In this document: positions 45,997 through 54,901 of the stretch, piece after piece
Position numbering within the stretch: position 1 is the stretch's first letter
Layout of the letters: the number at the start of each line of letters is the position of its first letter
NCBI RefSeq assembly: GCF_014697475.1
Contig: NZ_JACJRV010000042.1
Location: 1 to 61,548 of the forward strand
Direction of reading: 5' to 3'
Source of the DNA: Nostoc sp. FACHB-152
GTDB lineage: Bacteria; Cyanobacteriota; Cyanobacteriia; Cyanobacteriales; Nostocaceae
Length of the DNA stretch: 61,548 nt
Notes under the pieces: model-generated
Databases searched by the model: none
The model's input: the letters and a program-made list of their open reading frames with translations, nothing else
Told to the model about the DNA's origin: nothing
Made by a program: the position numbers and the translations under genes

Positions 45997-46413
45997 TTAT
46001 TCAATATAATCGTCTGGTAATGCACCTATATCATCAATATATTTAAATAATCTTTCTGATGAAATACTCAGCGTTTTAGAAGGTTTTTCCTTCATTACAA
46101 TCCAAAGTAAAACTGCACAGCCTCTTAAAACAGCATATTCAAAGTCTGGATCATCAGTAAATTCTTGATAGCGTCCCTGTTGAATCCATTGCAATACAAC
46201 TCTGCTCAGTATGCGAGATGGAAAAAGCTTCGCAGAAAGCAGATTAGCAATTTTACCTGCATTATGTATATTCTCTATAGCTGAAAATTGGGCAAGGTTT
46301 TCCTTAAAAACACTACATATTATCTCTAAAGCTTCTTCAACTGTTAAAGAGTTAGTATAAAGATTTTCCAGAGCTTCGAGTATTGTATGCTCACCTGTAA
46401 TTTTTTCAATCAT
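45997..46413 (-). CDS. Hypothetical protein, 138 aa
   Basis: I do not recognise this protein. It is all-alpha by pattern: ITGEHTILEALENLYTN, VEEALEIICSVFKENLAQF, AGKIANLLSAKLFPSRIL and the hydrophobic YAVLRGCAVLLWIVM (about 95-110), which is too short and mixed for a sure membrane helix. The C-terminus is acidic (DDIGALPDDYIE). There is no signal peptide. The ATG start is preceded by AT-rich DNA. It is convergent with the dapF-like gene and divergent from recQ. Codon use is like its neighbours, so it looks genuine. Confidence 0.6.
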   Translation of the reverse strand: MIEKITGEHTILEALENLYTNSLTVEEALEIICSVFKENLAQFSAIENIHNAGKIANLLSAKLFPSRILSRVVLQWIQQGRYQEFTDDPDFEYAVLRGCAVLLWIVMKEKPSKTLSISSERLFKYIDDIGALPDDYIE

Positions 46414-46640
46414 AATAAATTTTTTATGTGTTTAATAAATAGGCAATAATGACTACTTTAATTTGCTGCATATTTCAACAGTTATTCAACAATGTTATGA
46501 ATAACTAAAATAGGACTTGAATGCTTGTGCAATAAAATAATGATGAAATTACTGAAGCTTATGTTCAATAACAGCAGTTATATTCACAATTAGGGCATAT
46601 TCAAGATGTATAAACAAGGGCGCATCTACTATTTCTCATT

Positions 46641-48083
46641 ATGAATCAACCCGTAAAAACATCTTGGCAAGATGTTCGTGCAGCCTTCCAAAAAATCTGG
46701 GGTTACGAAGATTTTCGCCCACCACAGGGAGAAATAATCAGCAGTTTATTAGCACAAAAAGATGCACTAATTATTATGCCGACAGGTGGAGGTAAATCGA
46801 TTTGTTTCCAACTGCCAGCACTATTACAAACAGGATTAACATTAGTAGTTTCTCCCTTGGTGGCACTGATGGAAAACCAAGTAGAAGAACTACGTCAACG
46901 CCATCTTAGTGCAGCACTTTTGCATAGCGAACTGTCTTCATCCCAACGTCGTGCAACACTGCAAGCACTAGAAAGACAAAAACTGCGATTACTTTATTTA
47001 TCACCAGAGACTTTATTAAGTCCACCAGTTTGGGAAAGATTGTGTCAGCCACAATTGCAAATCAACGCTTTAATTCTTGATGAGGCGCATTGTTTAGTGC
47101 AATGGGGAGAAACATTTCGACCAGCTTACCGCAGATTAGGAGCAGTAAGGCCTGCATTACTCAAATCAAAACCACCAGGAACAAAAATTAGTATTGCTGC
47201 TTTTACTGCTACCGCAGATCCCTTAGCTCAAAATATTATTCAAACAGTTTTACAATTACAAAAACCTGAAATTTTTCGTCTTAATCCCTACCGTGCTAAT
47301 CTGCATCCTAGCGTCCGCATAGCTTGGACACCACGAGGAAGACAACAACAATTACTCCAGTTTATTCAAAAGCGATCGCAACAATCTGGCTTAATTTATG
47401 TTCGTACCCGCCGAGATAGCGAAGATTTAGCAGCATGGTTAACCCAGATGGGTTATGCTACAGCCAGTTATCACGCTGGACTAGGTGCAGCCGAACGCCG
47501 CGCAGTCGAAGCAAGCTGGTTAGGTGGCAAAATCCCCTTTGTAGTTTGTACCTGCGCCTTTGGAATGGGGATAAATAAACCAGATGTTCGTTGGGTTATC
47601 CACTATCACGCACCACATTTACTATCTGAATATGTGCAAGAAATAGGCCGCGCAGGACGAGATGGTAAACCAGCAGAAGCACTAACACTGGTGAGTGAAC
47701 CTACAGGATGGTTAGATTCAGGAGATAAACAAAGACAAAAGTTTTTTGCTGAAAAAATGCGATTGCAATTACAAACAGCACAACAATTAGTTAAAAAACT
47801 GCCAAAACAAGGCGATATTAATACAGTAACGCGGCAATTTCCCGATGCATCTGTAGCACTGGCATTACTCCACAGTAGCGGACAGCTAAAATGGCTCGAT
47901 CCTTTCCATTATTCTATTGAATCAAAACTGCAAAAACAACCGCCTACACAATTACACGCTACCAAACAAATGCAGCAATATTTAACAACTAAACAATGTC
48001 GTTGGCAGTTTTTATTAGAAGCCTTTGGTTTCACTCAAGAAGCAGCTAACTGGCATTGTGGAAATTGCGATAATTGCTGTTGA
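46641..48083 (+). CDS. recQ: RecQ-family ATP-dependent DNA helicase (short form)
   Basis: 480 residues. Superfamily 2 helicase core: FRPPQGEIISSLLAQKD (motif 0), MPTGGGKSICFQLPAL (motif I), ILDEAHCLVQWGETFRPAYR (motif II with the RecQ aromatic-rich loop), AAFTATADP (III), YVRTRRDSEDLA (IV), VVCTCAFGMGINKPDVR (V) and QEIGRAGRDGKPAEAL (VI). The RQC zinc-binding part is reduced to a C-terminal WHCGNCDNCC after about 100 residues, and there is no winged-helix or HRDC domain, so it is much shorter than E. coli RecQ (609). This short type is common in cyanobacteria. The role is 3'-5' unwinding in recombination repair. Confidence 0.93.
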   Translation: MNQPVKTSWQDVRAAFQKIWGYEDFRPPQGEIISSLLAQKDALIIMPTGGGKSICFQLPALLQTGLTLVVSPLVALMENQVEELRQRHLSAALLHSELSSSQRRATLQALERQKLRLLYLSPETLLSPPVWERLCQPQLQINALILDEAHCLVQWGETFRPAYRRLGAVRPALLKSKPPGTKISIAAFTATADPLAQNIIQTVLQLQKPEIFRLNPYRANLHPSVRIAWTPRGRQQQLLQFIQKRSQQSGLIYVRTRRDSEDLAAWLTQMGYATASYHAGLGAAERRAVEASWLGGKIPFVVCTCAFGMGINKPDVRWVIHYHAPHLLSEYVQEIGRAGRDGKPAEALTLVSEPTGWLDSGDKQRQKFFAEKMRLQLQTAQQLVKKLPKQGDINTVTRQFPDASVALALLHSSGQLKWLDPFHYSIESKLQKQPPTQLHATKQMQQYLTTKQCRWQFLLEAFGFTQEAANWHCGNCDNCC

Positions 48084-48278
48084 TAAAACCTCCGCGCACC
48101 TACCCTGCGGTAACGCCTGACGGCGAATGCGCTAACCTCAGAGTACCTTTGCGTTAAAAAAGCTAGGATTTACGGAGTTGTGTACTAATATTTTAAGCAA
48201 TCACCTATTCAGTTAAATTTAGTTTTCCATTGATAGTAATTGAGTATTTGCTAGACTAAAACTAATAAATTTGTGTAG

Positions 48279-48329
48279 AGTCAATAATCAAAAATCTAGT
48301 CAATAGCTACTTGATTTTGACTATTGACT
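48279..48329. terminator. Hairpin between convergent recQ and pheS
   Basis: AGTCAATAATCAAAA (48279-48293) and TTTTGACTATTGACT (48315-48329) pair at 14 of 15 positions. The arms are STRR heptamers (AGTCAAT). It lies 17 bp from the pheS stop and may end transcription from both sides. Confidence 0.55.
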
Positions 48330-48346
48330 ATAGACTCTTGACTATT

Positions 48347-49339
48347 TTAAAACTGCCGTAAAAACCGCAAATCGCTAGCATACAAACGGCGGATATCATC
48401 AATTTGGTGTAACACCATTGCAAAGCGTTCTACACCAAAGCCAGCAGCAAATCCAGTGTAAATTTCTGGGTCATAGCCTACAGATTTCATGACATTGGGA
48501 TCAACCATCCCGCAGCCCATAACTTCTAGCCAACGCCCGTTCCACTGTAAATCGACTTCAGCCGAAGGTTCAGTAAACGGGAAGTAACTGGCACGGAAGC
48601 GAATCGGCAAATCACCAAACATGGCTTGCAAAAACATCTTAATTGTGCCTTTGAGGTCTGTAAAAGTTAGCCCCTCATCAATGGCTAAAAGTTCTATCTG
48701 ATGGAAAACTGCTGAGTGCGTTGCGTCTACATTATCACGCCGATAAACTCGCCCTGGAGCCACAACGCGAATTGGTGGTTCTTCTTTTTCCATATAACGG
48801 ATTTGCACTGAGGAAGTATGAGTCCGCAGTAAATTACCGTCTGGCAGGTAAAAGGTATCCTGCATATCACGGGCAGGGTGGTCGGGTGGCGTATTGAGAG
48901 CCTCAAAATTGTAATAGTCGGTTTCCATTTCTGGCCCTTGAGCTACGGTGTAGCCCATACCGACAAAAATATCGAATGCTTGGTCGATAATGCCATTGAG
49001 GGGATGAATGCGACCTTGGGGACGGAAAATTCCGGGCATTGTCACATCTAGCGTTTCTGCTTCTAGCTGTGCCTGAATTTTGGCGGCTTCTAAAGCGGCA
49101 CGTTGCTTGTCTAGACTAGTTTGCAAGGATTCCTTAACTGTATTGGCGATCGCACCAATTTTCGGTCTTTCCTCTGCACTCATCTGCCCCATACTTCGCA
49201 ATAGCGCCCCTAGCTGCCCCTTTTTCCCCAGATAGCTAACTCTGAGTTCCTCTAGGCCTTCTAGGGTATCTGCGGCAGCGATCGCTTGTTCTCCTTCCTG
49301 CTGTAATGCTAAAAGTTGAGCTTCTAAATTGCTAGTCAT
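48347..49339 (-). CDS. pheS: Phenylalanyl-tRNA synthetase alpha subunit
   Basis: PheS is the catalytic subunit of the (alpha-beta)2 enzyme that charges tRNA-Phe. The 330 residues show an N-terminal coiled-coil arm (about 1-85; [20 protein letters not shown], typical of PheS), then the class II core: [37 protein letters not shown] (motif 2 region), [58 protein letters not shown] and motif 3 [20 protein letters not shown]. The length fits. pheT is not in the window. Upstream lies a cluster of TAGTCAA/TAGTCAT heptamers. Confidence 0.97.
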   Translation of the reverse strand: MTSNLEAQLLALQQEGEQAIAAADTLEGLEELRVSYLGKKGQLGALLRSMGQMSAEERPKIGAIANTVKESLQTSLDKQRAALEAAKIQAQLEAETLDVTMPGIFRPQGRIHPLNGIIDQAFDIFVGMGYTVAQGPEMETDYYNFEALNTPPDHPARDMQDTFYLPDGNLLRTHTSSVQIRYMEKEEPPIRVVAPGRVYRRDNVDATHSAVFHQIELLAIDEGLTFTDLKGTIKMFLQAMFGDLPIRFRASYFPFTEPSAEVDLQWNGRWLEVMGCGMVDPNVMKSVGYDPEIYTGFAAGFGVERFAMVLHQIDDIRRLYASDLRFLRQF

Positions 49340-49425
49340 TAGTTAATAGTCAATAGTCAATAGCCATTGGTCAATAGTCATTAGTCATTAGTAAAGGACA
49401 AATGACAGAGGACAAATAACCATAT
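49340..49425. repeat. STRR-type heptamer repeats (TAGTCAA/TAGTCAT)
   Basis: At least six tandem or near-tandem copies of TAGTCAAT / TAGTCATT lie directly upstream of pheS, followed by GGACAAATGACAGAGGACAA. This is the short tandemly repeated repetitive sequence class known from Anabaena and relatives. Confidence 0.75.
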
Positions 49426-49553
49426 TTCTTTTTACCAGTTTAGAGGCGATTGAGCATGAGAGCATGAATTTTATTTTCTAAGTTGTGATATTAAACACTG
49501 ACAATCGGTCTTTAAGTGTTGACCATTAACAGTTGACTGTAAATTATTAGCCT

Positions 49554-50351
49554 ATGAGATTACTCATTAGCAATGATGACGGTATTTTTGCTTTAGGTAT
49601 TCGTACCCTAGCTAATTGCTTGGCAGAAGCCGGCCATGATGTAACTGTAGTTTGTCCAGATAGAGAGCGATCGGCAACGGGGCATGGACTAACCATGCAC
49701 CAGCCAATTCGCGCCGAAATTGTCGAATCAATTTTTCATCCCGCAGTTAAAGCTTGGGCTTGTGATGGTACTCCTTCAGACTGCGTAAAACTCGCACTTT
49801 GGGCTTTACTAGAATCTCCGCCCGACTTGGTGCTTTCTGGTATTAATCAAGGTGCTAATTTGGGAACTGAAATTCTCTATTCAGGAACCGTTTCGGCAGC
49901 AATGGAAGGGGTAATTGAAGGCATTCCCAGTATTGCTTTCAGCCTTGCCAGCCACACCTATAAAGACTTTCTCCCAGCTGCTAAGTTTGCCAAAATCCTG
50001 GTAAACCAACTCGCAGCTAAACCTTTACCAGATTTAATGTTGCTGAATGTTAATGTGCCTGCTGTCAAGTGGGAAGAAATTGCTGGAGTCACTTTTACCC
50101 GCCAAGGTGTCAGACGCTATGTAGATGTGTTTGACAAGCGTACAGACCCACGTGGCAAGACTTACTACTGGTTAACAGGTGAAGTTTTAGAGGATATAGA
50201 GCCTCCAGAAGGTCTTAATTTACCGCAAAATATTCCCGTTGATGTGCATATCATTCGCCAAAACTACATCAGCATTACGCCATTGCAATACAATCTCACC
50301 TATCCAACAGGACTTGAGAAATTATCTTATTGGGAAATTCCTCTAGACTAG
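49554..50351 (+). CDS. surE: 5'/3'-nucleotidase SurE
   Basis: 265 residues. The N-terminal [20 protein letters not shown] holds the N-D-D-G metal-binding motif. [16 protein letters not shown] has the R-S-A-x-G-H signature, and [28 protein letters not shown] the G-x-N-x-G-x-N...Y-S-G-T-V-x-A-A-x-E-G block with the second metal ligand Asn. SurE removes phosphate from nucleoside monophosphates and short polyphosphate in stress and stationary phase. All catalytic residues are present. The C-terminal extension beyond residue 215 is the usual dimer-swapping arm. It is 349 bp before the MBL-fold gene on the same strand, probably not one operon. Confidence 0.96.
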   Translation: MRLLISNDDGIFALGIRTLANCLAEAGHDVTVVCPDRERSATGHGLTMHQPIRAEIVESIFHPAVKAWACDGTPSDCVKLALWALLESPPDLVLSGINQGANLGTEILYSGTVSAAMEGVIEGIPSIAFSLASHTYKDFLPAAKFAKILVNQLAAKPLPDLMLLNVNVPAVKWEEIAGVTFTRQGVRRYVDVFDKRTDPRGKTYYWLTGEVLEDIEPPEGLNLPQNIPVDVHIIRQNYISITPLQYNLTYPTGLEKLSYWEIPLD

Positions 50352-50700
50352 ATTATTTTATACACATTTTAGCTAAAGGCAAATACGGAATGAATCTGAT
50401 CAACCAAAACCTAGAATATCTATCTATGCTCTCCTACCTGCTTTTACAAATTAATGCATAACAGCAAAATTTAGGCTATAAAGTAGGAGCAATTTGATAA
50501 CACTGATACATATAGTCTCAGAAAAAATCACATAACTGCTTTGCAGTATTCCTGTTAAGCTTACACAATTTACCCTAAACAGGGTATGCTGTTCTACCAA
50601 GAAACACATTCTCTACCAAATGTGGTAAGACAGCATAGACTAAACCAAACTAAGAACATTTTTGTTCTTAATCGCCCGCTAAGTCCAGCAAGCAACACCC
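50352..50700. other. Spacer between surE and MBL gene, with hairpin
   Basis: No supported gene. An inverted repeat TATGCTGT (about 50585-50592) / ACAGCATA (about 50630-50637) with partial inner pairing could form a hairpin in the leader of the MBL-fold gene. The rest shows nothing recognisable. Confidence 0.4.
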
Positions 50701-51597
50701 ATGTCCAGGATAGAGAAACATTTTACCGTGCAATTTTGGGGCGTTCGCGGCAGCATCCCCAGTCCAGGTCCACACACTGTCCGCTATGGCGGCAATACCC
50801 CTTGCATTGAGATGCAAGCGGGCGGTAAACGCTTAATTTTCGATGGTGGTACAGGGCTGCACGTTTTGGGGCAATCGTTATTGCGCCAAATGCCGATAGA
50901 CGCACACTTATTTTTTACCCATTCTCACTGGGATCATATGCAAGGGTTTCCCTTTTTCGTCCCAGGCTTTGTCAAGGGTAACAACTTTCATATTTATGGC
51001 GCGATCGCACCTGATGGTTCAACTATAGAGCAGCGTCTCAACGACCAGATGCTGCACCCTAATTTCCCTGTGCCGTTGCAGATTATGCAAGCTAATTTGC
51101 ATTTCCACGATGTCAAACCAGGGCAACCAATCCATATTAATGACATTACCATAGAAACAGCATCACTCAATCATCCAGGCGAAGCTGTTGGATATCGAGT
51201 TAACTGGGGTGGTGGTGCGGCTGTTTACATTACCGATACCGAGCATTTTCCCGACAGATTAGATGAAAATGTTTTATGGCTATCACGTAATGCGGATATT
51301 CTCATTTACGATTGTACTTACACTGACGAAGAATATTATTCGCCAAAATCACCCAAAATTGGTTGGGGACACTCCACATGGCAAGAAGCGGTGAAAATCG
51401 CCAAAGAGGCTAACGTCAAAACGCTGGTCATCTTCCACCATGATCCTGCTCACAATGATGATTTTCTGGATGCTGTAGGAAAAGAAGCATTACAGAAGTT
51501 TCCCGATGCAATTATGGCACGGGAAGGAATGGTTCTCCAAGTGCCTGTGTCAGTCCCCTTATCCGAATCTTTTTCTGTGAGTAAATCTGCTGGGTGA
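50701..51597 (+). CDS. Metallo-beta-lactamase-fold hydrolase
   Basis: 298 residues. FWGVRGSIPSPGPHTVRYGG is the start typical of the RNase Z/PhnP-like or phosphodiesterase group. FFTHSHWDHMQGF is the H-x-H-x-D-H metal motif with Trp in the variable place. LNHPGEAVGYRVN, YITDTEHFP, DILIYDCTYTDEEY (bridging Asp) and WGHSTWQEAVKIA with LVIFHHDPAHNDD complete the metal ligands. Such proteins hydrolyse phosphodiesters, including cyclic nucleotides and RNA-like substrates; the true substrate is unknown. A Ser-rich C-terminal tail (VPLSESFSVSKSAG) is not part of the fold. Conserved in cyanobacteria near surE and ribF. Confidence 0.87.
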   Translation: MSRIEKHFTVQFWGVRGSIPSPGPHTVRYGGNTPCIEMQAGGKRLIFDGGTGLHVLGQSLLRQMPIDAHLFFTHSHWDHMQGFPFFVPGFVKGNNFHIYGAIAPDGSTIEQRLNDQMLHPNFPVPLQIMQANLHFHDVKPGQPIHINDITIETASLNHPGEAVGYRVNWGGGAAVYITDTEHFPDRLDENVLWLSRNADILIYDCTYTDEEYYSPKSPKIGWGHSTWQEAVKIAKEANVKTLVIFHHDPAHNDDFLDAVGKEALQKFPDAIMAREGMVLQVPVSVPLSESFSVSKSAG

Positions 51598-51881
51598 AAG
51601 TTGTCTGCCAAGCAATTGTAGATTTTAGATTAGATTGGTGATCAAGAGCTATCAGCGCGAGATTTTACCTCCAGAGTAAGCCGCGACAACTTGAGGACAA
51701 ACCTATGGGTTGATCAAAGTGCAGACCGACACATAGAAAATTAATGGTAGAAGCTAGTTTCTAGGCTTCAAATGTGGGGAATTCCTACAGCCCAGTCCAT
51801 ACAGTTTGTCTAACTTTAAGCGGTGTACCATGAGGTTACTTGTGGCGAATAGCTAAATAAACCTCAAATTCCAGAATCTAC
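51598..51881. other. Leader region of ribF
   Basis: No gene. No FMN-riboswitch pattern was found. There is a small imperfect hairpin GAAGC-TAG/CTA-G-GCTTC near 51751-51770, and the sequence GCCGCGACAACT (51680-51691), which recurs in the rRNA leader at 61295. It could belong to a transcribed leader or small RNA; this is not established. Confidence 0.35.
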
Positions 51882-52949
51882 GTGCTAAATTTGTCTCAAA
51901 ATGGATGTTCTGTGTGGGTTGCTTCTTCAACCGCATCGATTCTAACGCCAACTACTGTTGCGCTGGGCAAATTTGATGGCGTGCATCTTGGCCATCAAAA
52001 GGTGATTCAGCCAATTTTACAGTCAGCTGGCAGCAAAGATGAGGAGAGCCAGAAAAGGCAAGAGAGCGGCATATCAACAGATTCCCAAAACTTAATCGCT
52101 CCACAAACCCAACCACAAGAACGTACATATTCGACAGTTGTCACTTTTCATCCGCACCCGCAGGAGTTTTTTACGGGTAAGCCCCGTACTTGGTTGACTC
52201 CACTGGATGAAAAAGTTCAACAATTGCGATCTTTTGGAGTCGAACAGTTAGTATTACTACCTTTCGACAAAGAACTGTCAGCTTTGTCTCCTGAAGAATT
52301 TGTCGATAAAATTCTTGTACAACAATTGCGATGTCAGCGAATTAGCGTTGGGCAAGATTTTTGTTTTGGCAAACAGCGTCAAGGTACCGCTCAAGATTTG
52401 CAATTATTCGCAGCCAAGTACAACATTCCTGTCACCATCGTTCCATTACAGATTCACGCTGATCATCCGACTTTGGAGGCTCCTATTAGCACTTCACTGA
52501 TTCGTAAATCTCTCGAAAGTGGCGATATCAAAACAGCCAACCTATGTTTAGGAAGACCTTACACCCTCATCGGTGTTGTGATTCAAGGTCAACAACTAGG
52601 TAGAACGATTGGTTTTCCGACTGCGAACCTCCAAATTCCTAGGGATAAATTTTTACCCCGTCAAGGTGTCTATGCTGTGCGGGTGAACATTGTAAGTGAA
52701 ACACCAGACACAACTACGCCACCGTTGATTTTGGGAGTTATGAATATTGGTAATCGCCCTACAGTTAATGGTGCTAATTCATCTGTGGAAGTACATCTGT
52801 TTGATTGGGCTGGCGATTTGTACGGTAAAACACTTGCTGTGCAACTGATTGATTTTTTACGACCAGAACAAAAATTTCCGTCTTTAGAAGCTCTAAAAAC
52901 CCAGATTCAAAAGGATTGTACTATCGCTCGGAAAATTTTGAGTGAGTAA
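51882..52949 (+). CDS. ribF: Bifunctional riboflavin kinase / FAD synthetase
   Basis: RibF makes FMN from riboflavin and then FAD. The 355-residue protein starts at GTG 51882. The FAD synthetase (nucleotidyltransferase) domain has VALGKFDGVHLGHQKVI with the H-x-G-H motif, VVTFHPHPQEFF, and ISTSLIRKSLESGDI (S-S/T-x-x-x-R-x-x-x). An insertion of about 30 polar residues (QSAGSKDEESQKRQESGIST and on, about 45-85) separates the first two blocks. The C-terminal riboflavin kinase domain has VIQGQQLGRTIGFPTANL with the G-x-P-T-A-N motif, QGVYAVRV, GVMNIGNRPTVNG and VEVHLFDW. Slightly long for the family because of the insertion. The MoxR gene follows after 113 bp. Confidence 0.95.
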   Translation: MLNLSQNGCSVWVASSTASILTPTTVALGKFDGVHLGHQKVIQPILQSAGSKDEESQKRQESGISTDSQNLIAPQTQPQERTYSTVVTFHPHPQEFFTGKPRTWLTPLDEKVQQLRSFGVEQLVLLPFDKELSALSPEEFVDKILVQQLRCQRISVGQDFCFGKQRQGTAQDLQLFAAKYNIPVTIVPLQIHADHPTLEAPISTSLIRKSLESGDIKTANLCLGRPYTLIGVVIQGQQLGRTIGFPTANLQIPRDKFLPRQGVYAVRVNIVSETPDTTTPPLILGVMNIGNRPTVNGANSSVEVHLFDWAGDLYGKTLAVQLIDFLRPEQKFPSLEALKTQIQKDCTIARKILSE

Positions 52950-52988
52950 TGGTAACTTCCAATGATGGAATGGGAATACTGTAAGTCA

Positions 52989-53024
52989 GGAATGGAGAAT
53001 AAGGCATAGGTTGTTCTCCATTCC
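52989..53024. terminator. 11-bp hairpin after ribF
   Basis: GGAATGGAGAA (52989-52999) and TTCTCCATTCC (53014-53024) are exact complements with a 14-nt loop. It lies between ribF and the MoxR gene. There is no T run after it, so it is only a possible terminator or attenuating hairpin. Confidence 0.45.
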
Positions 53025-53062
53025 AGTTCCTATTAGCCCATTCCTTACTTATTCTGTGGTGC

Positions 53063-53968
53063 ATGAGAGAACAAATTGAAGTTTTAACACAAAATCTGGC
53101 TCGTACCATTGTTGGCAAAAATGAAGCAATTCGCTTGGTTCTAGTTGCCTTGTTAAGTGGTGGTCATGCATTATTAGAAGATGTGCCTGGAGTTGGTAAG
53201 ACGCTGCTGGCTAAATCCCTGGCTCGTTCTTTAGATGGCAAATTTCAACGGCTGCAATGCACTCCTGATTTGCTACCTACAGATATTACTGGGACTAACA
53301 TTTGGAACCCTAAAAGCGGTGAGTTTACATTTCTCCCTGGGCCAGTTTTTGCCAACGTACTCTTAGCTGATGAAATTAACCGCGCCACACCCCGCACCCA
53401 GTCGGCTTTACTGGAAGTGATGGAAGAACATCAGGTAACAGTAGATGGTGTTTCGCGTCCAGTTCCCCAGCCATTTTTTGTGATTGCTACCCAAAACCCG
53501 ATTGAGTATCAAGGTACTTTTCCCTTGCCAGAAGCTCAAATGGATCGGTTTATGCTTTCTTTGAGTTTGGGTTATCCTTCAGCGCAAGAAGAATTAGAAA
53601 TGCTGCAAAATCTCCAGCAAGGTAGAAATAATGAGTTGCACCCCTGCATTACTTTGGCAGCATTACAGGAATTGCGCCAAATTTGTTCTCAAGTAAGAGT
53701 AGAAACTTCTTTGCAACAGTACATTCTGGAATTGGTAAGGGCTACACGACATGATGAGGAAATTACTTTAGGTGTGAGTCCTCGCGGTACTGTGGCATTA
53801 CAAAAAGCTAGCCAAGCGTTAGCTTTTATTTCTGGGCGTGATTATGCAATTCCTGATGATGTCAAATTTCTTGTGCCTTACGTTCTTTGCCATCGCCTAA
53901 TTCCTAGAGGTGGACGTAATGCTAGAAGTGTAGTGGATAGGTTATTACGGTCTGTGCCAATTCCTTAA
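53063..53968 (+). CDS. MoxR-family AAA+ ATPase
   Basis: 301 residues. TIVGKNEAIRLVLVALLSGG and HALLEDVPGVGKTLLAKSLA carry Walker A, VFANVLLADEINRATPRTQSAL carries Walker B and the MoxR-specific signature, VIATQNPIEYQGTFPLPEAQ is the sensor 1 region, and DRFMLSLSLGYPS the arginine-finger stretch. The C-terminal lid has GVSPRGTVALQKASQA. MoxR ATPases act as chaperone-like partners of vWA or DUF58 proteins, often encoded next door; here the downstream gene is on the opposite strand, so no partner is in this window. Start ATG close to the domain, so secure. Confidence 0.94.
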   Translation: MREQIEVLTQNLARTIVGKNEAIRLVLVALLSGGHALLEDVPGVGKTLLAKSLARSLDGKFQRLQCTPDLLPTDITGTNIWNPKSGEFTFLPGPVFANVLLADEINRATPRTQSALLEVMEEHQVTVDGVSRPVPQPFFVIATQNPIEYQGTFPLPEAQMDRFMLSLSLGYPSAQEELEMLQNLQQGRNNELHPCITLAALQELRQICSQVRVETSLQQYILELVRATRHDEEITLGVSPRGTVALQKASQALAFISGRDYAIPDDVKFLVPYVLCHRLIPRGGRNARSVVDRLLRSVPIP

Positions 53969-53992
53969 TCTTCCAAAAACAGAACAAGTACA

Positions 53993-54880
53993 TCAATTAT
54001 CCTGAACTAATAAAACTGATTTTACAGGTCGCTTGATAGGATTTCCCTGTAAATCAACTTTCCCATAAAAGGTTTTACCTTTGAAATAAAGCGAAGAAGA
54101 ACTACCACCGTCCAGGTTCATCGCTTCTTCCGCACCAAGAGTTTTCATTAAGTCTGCTAGTTGTGGTAGAGATATACCAGAATTGGGTTTTGCAGGTTTT
54201 TGGGCTACCATCACTAAAATAATATTGCCATCACGAGTAATACCTACAGCAGTTCTAGCGTTGGGCTGTTTACTCCCTAGTGCATCGCGTCCTGTGGCAT
54301 TATCGACAAAACCCTCTGATAATGATGTCAGTTGTGGTAAAAGCCTTGGGCCAGCACCAATAGCATCAACTATGCGACAAGTTGCTGGCGGTGATTGGTT
54401 ATGCAAAGCGATCGCATAACGCGTAATTTGTCCACATAAATAGCGACGAAATTCGGTACGATTAAAAATTAAATTCAGGTAGGGCTTTAATTTGGGATTG
54501 TTTACTAAACGCTCATTATCTTTAGGATTAGCTACCAATTGACCATTGACCACCACGTAAGATGTAGATTTTTGGTTGGCTGGGTCAAAAAAGCCAGCAT
54601 TTAAGATAGCGATCGCTTGACGTTTTTGGGCAAATTCTTCTACAGTGTTTACCTTCTGTGATATTGCTGAAGTTACTACAAATCTGCTATTGCCTGGAAT
54701 CACCAAAATATGAGCTATACCTTGGGGTAAATTGCGCTCAAAGTAGCGAATGGTTTTGGGTGGGGATGGTGTAACTGTTGGTATAGCAGAAGATATTGAA
54801 TTTGGAGAAGAACGCACACTTAGCCAAAACAGCGATGTCCCTAAACTGGCTATTGCTATCAGCAGCTTAATTTTTAGCAC
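53993..54880 (-). CDS. Phosphodiester glycosidase-family (NAGPA/DUF2233) exported protein
   Basis: 295 residues. The N-terminal KIKLLIAIASLGTSLFWLSV is a signal peptide or membrane anchor. The domain (about 50-290) shows AILNAGFFDP, LVANPKDNERL, GAGPRLLP, NARTAVGITRDGNIILVMV and EAMNLDGGSSSSLYF, the N-L-D-G-G-G/S-S-S-x block of the NAGPA (uncovering enzyme, phosphodiester glycosidase) family. In bacteria the role is tied to envelope polysaccharide or cell-wall glycans. Likely periplasmic. It is followed on the same strand by nothing; it is preceded by the TPR gene at 21 bp, hence probably one transcript with it. Confidence 0.87.
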   Translation of the reverse strand: MLKIKLLIAIASLGTSLFWLSVRSSPNSISSAIPTVTPSPPKTIRYFERNLPQGIAHILVIPGNSRFVVTSAISQKVNTVEEFAQKRQAIAILNAGFFDPANQKSTSYVVVNGQLVANPKDNERLVNNPKLKPYLNLIFNRTEFRRYLCGQITRYAIALHNQSPPATCRIVDAIGAGPRLLPQLTSLSEGFVDNATGRDALGSKQPNARTAVGITRDGNIILVMVAQKPAKPNSGISLPQLADLMKTLGAEEAMNLDGGSSSSLYFKGKTFYGKVDLQGNPIKRPVKSVLLVQDN

Positions 54881-54901
54881 TTTTTACTCTAAAAAATTTA
54901 A

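Noticed and set aside
51598-51881. FMN riboswitch before ribF
   Set aside because: The conserved RFN-element segments could not be found in the leader.
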